Source: Candidatus Goldiibacteriota bacterium (GTDB lineage: Bacteria > Oederibacteriota > PGYV01 > DYJU01). Taken from it: a stretch of DNA of 61,061 nt. The stretch covers positions 1 to 61,061 of the forward strand of contig CALHNI010000019.1 in the NCBI GenBank assembly GCA_938034975.1. The letters run 5' to 3'. Numbering within the stretch: the stretch's first letter is position 1; each line of letters starts with the position of its first letter. Positions 19,170 through 26,772 of the stretch are shown here, one piece after another. A program made the position numbers and the translations under genes. A model generated the notes under the pieces. The model saw only the letters and a program-made list of their open reading frames with translations, ran no database searches and was not told the DNA's origin.

Positions 19170-20132
19170 GTGAAAATTAAATTAGTTTTTTTATTGTCAA
19201 TGTTCTTTTTAAATTCCTTTTTTATTATTGCTTTTGTAGAAGATAAAATTTTAGTTAAGGTAAACGATGAAATAATTCTTAAAAGTGAAGTTGAAGAAAC
19301 AGTTGATTTACTCGCAACCCAGTTAAAAATATCAGGGAAAAAAGTTGATATAAAAGAGCTGGAAAAAAACGTGTTAAATGAAATGATAGAGCAAAAATTA
19401 ATAATTACAATGGCTAAGGATGAAAAAATAGAAATAAGTGAAGGAGCAGTTAGTGACAGGGTAAATGAGTTTATTAATTCACTCCGTTCAAGATTTTCAG
19501 ATGAAGAGGAATTTAATAATGCGCTTTTAAAAGAAGGAATTTCTTATCCTGATTTCAGGATAAAATTAGAAGCACAGGTTAAAGATAAACTTTTATATGA
19601 TAAAGTAAGACAAAAAAAACAACAGGAATTTATTTCAAAAACTGCTGTAACTGATGATGAAATAAAAAAATATTACTTTGAAAATAAAGATGATTTTAAA
19701 ATAAACGATGAAGTAAATATTTCGCAGATATACTTTGATAAAACCAAAGATGAAAAAGGAGATTTTAAAACAAAAGCCAATAGTGTTGCAGAAAAATTGA
19801 AATCAGGAGAAGATTTTAACAATCTGTTAAAAGAAATAAGAAAAGAAGATGGTATTGATGGCGGAATTTTGGGCTGGGTTGATACAACCCAGATGAATAA
19901 AAAAATCAGAGATGCTTTATCCAAAGCGCAAAAGAATAAAATAATAGGACCTGTTGAAACCGAGGATGGTTATCATATAATTAAAGTAAATGACATAAAA
20001 AAAGGAAAATACCAGGAATTATCAGATATTAAAGAAAAAGTCAGGATTAAAATTATAGAAGGAAAGATAGAAAAAATGTGGAAAGAGTGGATTGATAAGG
20101 TAAAAAAACAGGCGTATATAGAAAAAATGTAG
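19170..20132 (+). CDS. surA: SurA-like periplasmic chaperone / peptidyl-prolyl isomerase
   Basis: The start is GTG with AAAGGAGG upstream. The 320-residue product has a non-lipoprotein signal peptide (to about residue 22). The SurA N-domain follows: KILVKVNDEIILKSEVEE, then NEMIEQKLIITMAKDEKIEIS. One parvulin domain lies at about 180-280 (NISQIYFDK, GIDGGILGWVD, EDGYHIIKVND). SurA escorts outer-membrane proteins to the BAM machinery. It ends the three-gene chaperone run. The short gap (32 bases) to argC suggests read-through into arginine genes. Confidence 0.85.
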   Translation: MKIKLVFLLSMFFLNSFFIIAFVEDKILVKVNDEIILKSEVEETVDLLATQLKISGKKVDIKELEKNVLNEMIEQKLIITMAKDEKIEISEGAVSDRVNEFINSLRSRFSDEEEFNNALLKEGISYPDFRIKLEAQVKDKLLYDKVRQKKQQEFISKTAVTDDEIKKYYFENKDDFKINDEVNISQIYFDKTKDEKGDFKTKANSVAEKLKSGEDFNNLLKEIRKEDGIDGGILGWVDTTQMNKKIRDALSKAQKNKIIGPVETEDGYHIIKVNDIKKGKYQELSDIKEKVRIKIIEGKIEKMWKEWIDKVKKQAYIEKM

Positions 20133-20164
20133 TATTTATCTTATTGAAGGAGGAAAATTTTTAA

Positions 20165-21175
20165 ATGTTAAAAGCAGGCATTTTAGGGGCGTCAGGATTA
20201 ACCGGAAAAGAACTTATTAAAATTTTACTAAAACACAGTGAAGCTGAAATAATTTTTACAACATCCAGGCGGTTTGCGGGTAAAAAAGTATCTGAGGTTT
20301 TCCCTGAGTTTAAAGGCTTGCTGAATTTAAAATTTATCACACCTTTTAAGAGTTTGAAAATTGATAACATAGATGTTGTTTTCCTTTGTTTACCGCATAC
20401 AGAAGCAATGAATTATGTCCAAAAATTTATTGATAGAAATATCAAAGTTATTGATTTGAGTGCTGATTTCAGAATAAAAAACCATGGGACTTATAAATTA
20501 TGGTACAAAAAAGACCATAAATTTAAAAATCTTTTAAAAGAGTCTGTTTATGGGTTGCCTGAGATTTTCAGGCAGGAGATAAAGAATTCCAAATTAATTG
20601 CAAATCCAGGTTGTTATGCAACATCCATATTACTTGGCATATGTCCTTTATTAAAAGAAACAGAAATTACAGATATAATAATTGATGCAAAAACAGGAAT
20701 TTCCGGTGCTGGCATAGTTCCAACATTTGAAAATCAATATATAAATATAAATGAAAATATAATACCATATAATATTGGCAGAAGGCACAGACATATCGGA
20801 GAAATAGAAGATGTAATTTTAAATAAATATAATAAAAAGATAAGTGTAATTTTTACTCCGCAGATAATTTCACTTGACAGGGGTATTTTAAGTGTAATTT
20901 ATATTAAATTAAAAAAATGGCAAAATATTGAAAAAATAAAAAAAATATACTTTGATTTTTATAAAGAAGAACCATTTATAAGAATAGTGGATAGTATTAA
21001 TTTACACCAGGTACAGTTTACAAATTTTTGTGATATTGCCATAGATGGTATAAAAGAGAAAAATACAGTTATTATTATAACAGCAATTGATAATCTTTTA
21101 AAAGGAGCATCAGGTCAGGCAGTTCAGAATATGAATATTTTATTTGGCTTTAATGAAAAGCAGGGGTTAATTTAA
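20165..21175 (+). CDS. argC: N-acetyl-gamma-glutamyl-phosphate reductase
   Basis: ArgC reduces N-acetylglutamyl phosphate to the semialdehyde with NADPH in arginine synthesis. The 336-residue protein has the Rossmann start AGILGASGLTGKELIKIL, the active-site motif ANPGCYATS (C150), and the HRHIGEIE segment with catalytic His. The end DNLLKGASGQAVQNMN is typical. AAGGAGG lies just before the ATG. argJ follows after two bases. argB and argD are not in the window. Confidence 0.95.
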   Translation: MLKAGILGASGLTGKELIKILLKHSEAEIIFTTSRRFAGKKVSEVFPEFKGLLNLKFITPFKSLKIDNIDVVFLCLPHTEAMNYVQKFIDRNIKVIDLSADFRIKNHGTYKLWYKKDHKFKNLLKESVYGLPEIFRQEIKNSKLIANPGCYATSILLGICPLLKETEITDIIIDAKTGISGAGIVPTFENQYININENIIPYNIGRRHRHIGEIEDVILNKYNKKISVIFTPQIISLDRGILSVIYIKLKKWQNIEKIKKIYFDFYKEEPFIRIVDSINLHQVQFTNFCDIAIDGIKEKNTVIIITAIDNLLKGASGQAVQNMNILFGFNEKQGLI

Positions 21176-21177
21176 AA

Positions 21178-22362
21178 ATGGAAGAAATTTACAGATTGCC
21201 ACGAGGCTTTTTATCATCTGGTATTGCAGGCGGTATAAAAAAAAACAAAAAATTGGATATGGGTTTAATATTGTCTAAAAGCCCATGTATATGCTCTGCT
21301 TTTTTTACAAAAAACAGGTTAAAAAGCGCACATATTCTTTATGATAAAAAAATAATAAATAATGAAATCTTTGCTGTTTTTGCCAACAGTGGAAATGCAA
21401 ATGCTTTAAATGGTGATACAGGCATTTTGGATTTAAAAAGAATAATAAAAAAATTATCACTGGAACTTGATTTGCCTGAAAATTCAATACTTGCTGCTTC
21501 AACAGGAAAAATTGCAAAAAAAATGCCGGTTGATAAAATAATAAAAAATATTCCTATTCTTTTAAAGAAGTTATCATATAAAGATAAAAATTTTCCTGAG
21601 GCAATTTTAACAACAGATTTAAAAACAAAAATAGTTTCTGAAAAAATTAAAATTGATAATAAATACTGTATTATAACAGGGGTTGCAAAGGGTTCTGGTA
21701 TGATTTCGCCTGATATGGCTACAATGCTGGCTTTTATTTTAACTGATATTAAAATAAACCGTGAACTTTTAGATAAAGCTTCCAGAAAAGCAGTTGAAAA
21801 TTCATTTAATAAAATAACAGTTGACGGTGATATGAGTCCGAATGATACTGTTATTTTTTTGGCAAATGGAGAAGCAAAAAATGAACTAATATGTAAAGAG
21901 GATACAAATTATTTTAGATTTAAAAAAGTTTTAACAAATATATGTTATAAACTTTCTGAAAAAATTGTGGAAGATGGTGAAGGTGTAACCAAAGTTATAA
22001 AAATTTTGGTTAAAAATGCAACAACAAAAAAACAGGCAGAAAAAATAGCTAGACAGATAGCAAATTCCTTACTTGTTAAAACAGCATTTTTTGGTGAATC
22101 ATTAAATCCGGGCAGAATTATTTCAGCGGCTGGCGCAACATTGGAAGATATAAATATAAAAAAAATAAAACTTAAATTAAATAATTTTATAATAATTTCC
22201 AATGGGCAAATGGTGCTTTCAAATACAAAGAAAGTTCAAAAAAGTTTAAAAAATAAATATATCAATCTTGAATTGGATTTACAAAACGGGAAATTTTCAG
22301 AAACTATTTTAACTTCGGATCTGTCATATAACTATATCAAGATAAATGCAGATTATAGTTAG
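21178..22362 (+). CDS. argJ: Glutamate N-acetyltransferase / ArgJ
   Basis: ArgJ moves the acetyl group from N-acetylornithine to glutamate (and in bifunctional forms also uses acetyl-CoA), making the arginine pathway cyclic. The 394-residue protein shows PRGFLSSGIAGGIK at the start and NSGNANALNGDTG. The self-cleavage site AKGSGMISPDMATML has T182 as the expected nucleophile at the new beta-chain N-terminus. Later landmarks are DGDMSPNDTVIFLANG and EDGEGVTK. It starts two bases after argC. Whether it is mono- or bifunctional cannot be read from the sequence. Confidence 0.94.
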   Translation: MEEIYRLPRGFLSSGIAGGIKKNKKLDMGLILSKSPCICSAFFTKNRLKSAHILYDKKIINNEIFAVFANSGNANALNGDTGILDLKRIIKKLSLELDLPENSILAASTGKIAKKMPVDKIIKNIPILLKKLSYKDKNFPEAILTTDLKTKIVSEKIKIDNKYCIITGVAKGSGMISPDMATMLAFILTDIKINRELLDKASRKAVENSFNKITVDGDMSPNDTVIFLANGEAKNELICKEDTNYFRFKKVLTNICYKLSEKIVEDGEGVTKVIKILVKNATTKKQAEKIARQIANSLLVKTAFFGESLNPGRIISAAGATLEDINIKKIKLKLNNFIIISNGQMVLSNTKKVQKSLKNKYINLELDLQNGKFSETILTSDLSYNYIKINADYS

Positions 22363-22387
22363 TAAATCTGTTAAGACAGGGTAAAAT

Positions 22388-23974
22388 ATGGGAAAAATAA
22401 AGGTTTTTTTTATTTTTTATGTTTTAATATTTACAAATTCCTATTCCATTTTTAATTCATTTTTAGATTGCAGAGTTGCAACTGTAACTCAATCAGGAAA
22501 TCCGCAGACACAAAAATACAAAGGGAGGTTTGTCATAGGAACTGCAGCAGGCCAGAATTTATTATATGGTTATCCTGATGGAATATGGAGTTCTTATACA
22601 ACCATAAAAATAGATACAGATAGTGTAATAGCAATTTTTGGAGATGATAATGGCATTTTTATACAGGACCCAACAGAAGATTATGATGCTTTTGGTAATA
22701 GCACTAATATTTGTATATGGAAAATAAATAATATAGAAATTACCCAGCAACTTACCATAGTTGATAATCCAAGGACAGGTAAAAATAAAGATACCATAGA
22801 AATAAAATATAAAATAAAAAACACAAGAGCAACAAATGTAAGTGTTGGTTTGAGAATAATGCTTGATACCCAGCTTGGGATTAATGATAATTCACCAATG
22901 CTAGTAGAAGGCATTGGTAAAATAACAACTGAAAAAGAATGGAATGGCGTCCAGGTTCCTGATGCCTGGCTTACTTTAAATGATTATTTTAATCCCCAGA
23001 TAAAAGCAGAGGGTAATTTGAAAAGTGCTTTAGCAACTGTCCCTGATAAACTAATAATCGGGCAATGGAATTTTTTAAATGCAAATGCCTGGGATTATAC
23101 AGTAAATCCTTTATATGAGATTACTGATACAGCGGCGGGTATGTTCTGGAATCCTGCTAATTTTTTGCCAAATGAAGAGAAAACATATATAATGTATTAT
23201 GGAATACCTGATGTGTCCGGAGCTGAATTAGGATTAACCAAAACTGTTGATGTTGAACTGGCAAATTATGGGGAGATACTTTCATATAATTTAATTTATT
23301 TCAATACTGGTGATGCTGATATAAGTAATTTGATTATATGGGACACTTTACCCTGGAATACAACTTTTGTTGATGCTTCTTCTGGATATAATATGAACAA
23401 CAATACCATATACTGGAATTTGGGAGCAATAACCAATACTTATACATCGTATAGTGTGTGGTTTAGAGCAGTGATAAATCCAGTTCAGGGAACATTTGTT
23501 ACGAATTCAGCAGCAGGGAGTTATACTGATGCATATTGGAATGATATGGAAGTTAGATATTCAAATACAGTAAGAACAGATATTTATACAGCAACCCCCA
23601 CAGTTACTCAAACCATAACACAAACACATACAATAACTCCGACTCATAGCATAACACCTACTTTAACACCAACCCCGCCACCGCTTATTTTAAAATTAAT
23701 AGGGACTTATCCAAACCCGGCAAATCTTAAAACCAATATTTTATTTAATCTTACCAGGGATGCAGATATATTTGTAACTTTATTTACAGTATCCGGCGAA
23801 GAAGTAAAAAAAATAAGCAATCATTTTAATGAAGGTAATAATGCTATAGAGTGGGATTTAAAAAATAAATCTGGACAAAAAGTAGCATCCGGGGTTTTTA
23901 TATTTAAAATAGAAGCAAAAACAGAAAGAAATGAATATGCAAAAGAATATGGTAAAATTACAGTTGTGAAGTAA
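22388..23974 (+). CDS. Secreted protein with DUF11-like domain, Pro/Thr linker and FlgD/T9SS-like tail
   Basis: The 528-residue product has a signal peptide (to about residue 20). A ~270-residue N-terminal part of unrecognised family follows. A DUF11-like 'conserved repeat' domain lies at about 285-395 (LSYNLIYFNTGDADISNLIIWDTLP is split over it). Next comes a linker of alternating Thr/Pro/Ile (about 400-432), then a ~90-residue C-terminal domain with YPNPANLKTNILFNL, FTVSGEEVKKI and GVFIFKI. That tail matches those of the proteins at 1-6162 and 49588-51252. A cell-surface role is inferred. It lies 25 bases after argJ, which is functionally unrelated. Confidence 0.75.
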   Translation: MGKIKVFFIFYVLIFTNSYSIFNSFLDCRVATVTQSGNPQTQKYKGRFVIGTAAGQNLLYGYPDGIWSSYTTIKIDTDSVIAIFGDDNGIFIQDPTEDYDAFGNSTNICIWKINNIEITQQLTIVDNPRTGKNKDTIEIKYKIKNTRATNVSVGLRIMLDTQLGINDNSPMLVEGIGKITTEKEWNGVQVPDAWLTLNDYFNPQIKAEGNLKSALATVPDKLIIGQWNFLNANAWDYTVNPLYEITDTAAGMFWNPANFLPNEEKTYIMYYGIPDVSGAELGLTKTVDVELANYGEILSYNLIYFNTGDADISNLIIWDTLPWNTTFVDASSGYNMNNNTIYWNLGAITNTYTSYSVWFRAVINPVQGTFVTNSAAGSYTDAYWNDMEVRYSNTVRTDIYTATPTVTQTITQTHTITPTHSITPTLTPTPPPLILKLIGTYPNPANLKTNILFNLTRDADIFVTLFTVSGEEVKKISNHFNEGNNAIEWDLKNKSGQKVASGVFIFKIEAKTERNEYAKEYGKITVVK

Positions 23975-24087
23975 ATATTACCTGGCAAATGCAATTAGTT
24001 TTGTTTTTAAAGTTGGGTATTTTGTTTAGTAAGTTTCAGACGTTAAGAGAAAAGGTAAAATTAAAAAACATGTAGTGATAAATCAGG

Positions 24088-24285
24088 ATGTTGGGAAATA
24101 ATAAAATAAAAAATAAAAACAAAACCATGGAAAACCGTAGGGGGTTCAAAATATTGAGCCTCTACTGGCAGCGGAATTATTTTGAACATATAATTCGTAA
24201 TGAAGTACCAATAAATCAGATATGTGAGTATATTAAGAATAATTCTGTAAATAGGAAAAGGATAATAAAAATATTGAAAATGTAA
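24088..24285 (+). pseudogene. Remnant of a RayT-like (REP-associated, IS200/Y1) transposase
   Basis: The stretch LSLYWQRNYFEHIIRNE, followed by ICEYIKNN, matches the C-terminal signature of REP-associated tyrosine transposases (usually WQRNYYEHIIRNE...IREYIxNNP). The N-terminal half, with the HUH motif and catalytic Tyr, is missing; the upstream residues (Lys/Asn-rich) look like noise. The frame runs to TAA at 24283-24285. I read it as a decayed 3' fragment. The link matters because RayT enzymes are known to act on REP-like palindromes, and this window carries many palindromic intergenic elements. Confidence 0.65.
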
Positions 24286-24297
24286 TAGATTTTATAG

Positions 24298-24435
24298 AGG
24301 ATATATATAAAAATTAAAAGAAATTTAAAATATTATATTAAAAAAGATGCCGCTGGGTTGCGGCAGGATGAGATTGCCAAATTATATGGCAAAGAAAAAA
24401 GCAATGTGTTTTTTGTATATTATAAATTTGGATAA
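24298..24435 (+). pseudogene. Fragment resembling a RhuM-type DNA-binding protein
   Basis: This frame reads RNLKYYIKKDAAGLRQ and DEIAKLYGKEKSNV before stopping at TAA (24433-24435). LRQDEIAKLYGKxKSNV is the start of the helix-turn-helix seen in RhuM/virulence-type proteins, which normally continues with a second recognition helix. Here the sequence degenerates at that point. No start codon or ribosome site is evident. Assignment rests on about 20 residues. Confidence 0.35.
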
Positions 24436-24647
24436 ATCAGTTGATTTTTAAAGTTTAAATTAGGTTCTTGTTATTGGCTATAGAACCAAATCACAAGAGC
24501 TAATAAAATTTTTAAGTTATTAGTAAAAACCTATCTATTAAAAAAAAAGTATTATTAGTAAAAATAAATAATTACTATATTGCCATAAAAAAAATTCTTA
24601 GATAATCTGTTTTAATAATTTATATGTTAAATTAAAGGTAAATTTTA

Positions 24648-24676
24648 TTGATATTTTATCCTGTACCTGATAAAAT
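24648..24676 (+). promoter_or_regulatory. Sigma-70-type promoter for the MORN_2 repeat gene
   Basis: TTGATA (24648-24653), a 17-base spacer and TAAAAT (24671-24676), 27 bases before the ATG at 24704. Confidence 0.6.
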
Positions 24677-24703
24677 AAAAAAAACTTAAAAAAAAGGCAG
24701 AAA

Positions 24704-25882
24704 ATGACAGACATAACTTGTATTAAACAGGGAAACACAGACCTTTTTTTTAGAGGTGGCGAGCAAATTGCAGAATGGATATATAATGAGGATGGCACAA
24801 TTTCTAAATCGGGTGAAATGATAGAAGGCGAGATTTTAACAATATTTATTGATGAAAATAAAGTAGAACAACAAACCACAATCATATTTGAAAATAATGA
24901 AATAGTAACAGGGATTGTAAGACATTATTATAAAAGTGGAGCTTTAAAACAGGAAGTTTCTTATAAAAACGGAAATGCTGATGGACCATTCAGGGTTTTT
25001 TATGAAAGCGGAAAATTAAAATCTGAAGGCATATATAAAAATGGTGTTTTACAATGGGCTACAAAAAGTTATTACGAAAACGGTAAATTAAAATCAGAGC
25101 AGGTAATTGAAGATGGGGAACAAATTTACAGGACTTACTATGAAAATGGAAATGTTGAGGTGGAAGAAACATATAAAAATAATGCACGAAATGGTCCTTA
25201 TAAAATTTATTATGAAAACGGTAAAATAAAAGTTCAGGGAACTTATGTAAATGAAAAAAAAGAAGGAACTTACAAAGTTTTTTATGAAAATGGTTTTGTA
25301 AAAGTAGAAGGTATTTATGTAAATGACAAAAGTGAGGGTTTATTTACTTTATATTATCCTAATGGTAAAGTTATGGCAGAAGAAAATTATGTTGAAGGGA
25401 AAAGAGAGGGACCTTATAAGAATTATTATGAAAATGGGAACGTGCGTATAGAAGGTTTTTTTCTAAATGGCAAAGAGCATGGTCCGCATAAAATTTATTA
25501 TGAAAACGGGGTTGTAAAACTTGAAGTTGCTTATAAAGAAGGAAAAGAAGAAGGCCCCTATAGAATTTATTACAGGACAGGCGAATTAAAAATAGAAGGA
25601 TTTTATAAAAACGGAAAAGAAGATGGACCTTATAAACTTTATTATCCGTCAGGCGTGGTTAAAGTTACAGGCTCATATAAAGATGGTAAAGAAGATGGTA
25701 TTTTTATTATGTATAATGAAGCAGGAGTTAAAAAAGTAGAAGAGAAATTTAAAGAAGGTAAGCAGGATGGAATTTACAGGAGTTTTTATGATAATGGTGT
25801 TGTGCAATGTGAAAAAGTTTTTAAAGATGGCAATGAAATATCAAGCAAAGAATATGATGAAACAGGAAAAGAAATTGGATAA
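24704..25882 (+). CDS. MORN_2 (YwqK-like) repeat protein
   Basis: The 392-residue protein contains about 13 tandem repeats of 23-24 residues from residue ~70 to the end, consensus PYKIYYENGKVKVEGxYKNGKEDG. These are MORN_2/YwqK-type repeats, forming an elongated beta-sheet. Members occur as antitoxin-like or surface/peripheral proteins; no enzymatic domain is present. The first ~70 residues are non-repetitive and lack a signal peptide, so cytoplasmic location is likely. It is a single-gene unit with its own promoter, and copy B of the hairpin element follows. Function cannot be assigned. Confidence 0.8.
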   Translation: MTDITCIKQGNTDLFFRGGEQIAEWIYNEDGTISKSGEMIEGEILTIFIDENKVEQQTTIIFENNEIVTGIVRHYYKSGALKQEVSYKNGNADGPFRVFYESGKLKSEGIYKNGVLQWATKSYYENGKLKSEQVIEDGEQIYRTYYENGNVEVEETYKNNARNGPYKIYYENGKIKVQGTYVNEKKEGTYKVFYENGFVKVEGIYVNDKSEGLFTLYYPNGKVMAEENYVEGKREGPYKNYYENGNVRIEGFFLNGKEHGPHKIYYENGVVKLEVAYKEGKEEGPYRIYYRTGELKIEGFYKNGKEDGPYKLYYPSGVVKVTGSYKDGKEDGIFIMYNEAGVKKVEEKFKEGKQDGIYRSFYDNGVVQCEKVFKDGNEISSKEYDETGKEIG

Positions 25883-25920
25883 AATAATTTTTGTTATGTA
25901 ATATAAATAAGATTTTTGAA

Positions 25921-26059
25921 ATAAAACTTGTGTTTTATTTTAAATAAAAAACAGATGAATAAAAGTAATGCGCTATAAAAATAAAAATTTAATAAATAAA
26001 AAGTATAAAAATATTTTGTTCTCCCCTAAAAACGCATTTTTTAATGCGTTTTTAAGGGA
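25921..26059 (+). repeat. Interspersed hairpin-bounded element, copy B (plus orientation, left hairpin missing)
   Basis: It contains the shared core (acttgtgttttattttaaat, then gatgaataaaagtaatgcgc) and a strong right hairpin at 26022-26059: 17-base arms TCCCCTAAAAACGCATT / AATGCGTTTTTAAGGGA, one mismatch. It ends 12 bases before the -35 box of the next gene. Confidence 0.75.
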
Positions 26060-26070
26060 ATTTTTGGCAA

Positions 26071-26099
26071 TTGACAATATCATATAATGAGTGTATATT
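26071..26099 (+). promoter_or_regulatory. Sigma-70-type promoter for the cyclic-nucleotide cluster
   Basis: TTGACA (26071-26076, consensus), a 17-base spacer and TATATT (26094-26099), 35 bases before the ATG at 26134. Confidence 0.7.
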
Positions 26100-26133
26100 A
26101 TCATTATGGATATTAAATTTTAAGGAGGATACC

Positions 26134-26772
26134 ATGATAACCGAAGATGATATTATAGAAAGATATGGTAAAAAGTATTCAGCAGGGCAATATATTTTTA
26201 AAGAAGGTGAGCATGGTGAAGAAATGTTTATTATTCATAAAGGCAAAGTGAGAATAACCAAAAAAACTGATGAGGGAGAAAAGACGCTTGCTATTTTATC
26301 AGATGGAGATTTTTTTGGCGAAATGGCAGTTATAGATAAGGGACCACGTTCAGCATCAGCAATTGCAGAAGATGAAACAATTTGTATTGTTTTAGATGAA
26401 GAACTTTTTGAACAACAGATGCAAAGAAATGCAAAAATTGTAAAGAAAATTTTAAAAAATATGAGTGCGAGATTAAGAGCAACTAATGAGCAGTTACAAC
26501 TTCTTACTGCCAAAGATTACAATATGAGGGTTGTAAATGCACTTTTACTGCATGTTAATAAAAGTGGAGATAATTCTAAGATATCTATTCAGGACTTACT
26601 TAAACAAACAGGTATGGAAGATAATAAGTCAAAGTTTGATGAAATTATACAGAATATGCAAAGGGCAAAAGTAGTAAGTTTAAATGGTGACACAATAACT
26701 GTGAGCAGTGCGGATAATATCGCAAAATACAAGCAATACCTTGAAATGAAAAAAGAATTTGGTGAAGTTTAG
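26134..26772 (+). CDS. Cyclic-nucleotide-binding (Crp/Fnr-like) protein
   Basis: The start at 26134 is chosen for AAGGAGG at 26122-26128; a longer frame would begin inside the promoter. Of 212 residues, about 15-120 form a cNMP-binding domain (AGQYIFKEGEHGEEMFIIHKG is split across it). Its phosphate-binding cassette GEMAVIDKGPRSASA keeps the ligand-contacting Glu (E63) and Arg (R72), so it should bind cAMP or a relative. The C-terminal ~90 residues (NALLLHVNKSG, DLLKQTGMEDNKSKFDEII, KKEFG) may be an atypical winged helix rather than the standard Crp HTH. It leads an operon with a CHASE2/cyclase-like protein and a cNMP phosphodiesterase, pointing to a local cNMP circuit. Confidence 0.85.
   Translation: MITEDDIIERYGKKYSAGQYIFKEGEHGEEMFIIHKGKVRITKKTDEGEKTLAILSDGDFFGEMAVIDKGPRSASAIAEDETICIVLDEELFEQQMQRNAKIVKKILKNMSARLRATNEQLQLLTAKDYNMRVVNALLLHVNKSGDNSKISIQDLLKQTGMEDNKSKFDEIIQNMQRAKVVSLNGDTITVSSADNIAKYKQYLEMKKEFGEV

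Larger units (their letters stand above)
23975..24703. other. 729-base region with gene remnants only
   Basis: It holds two decayed coding fragments (24088-24285 RayT-like; 24298-24435 RhuM-like) and a promoter at 24648-24676. No intact gene and no clear copy of the hairpin element are visible. 24436-24647 is A+T-rich with nothing I can name. Confidence 0.6.

Noticed and set aside
26071-26133. Start of the cNMP-binding protein at the TTG at 26071
   Set aside because: That TTG is part of the TTGACA -35 box; a strong AAGGAGG precedes the ATG at 26134.
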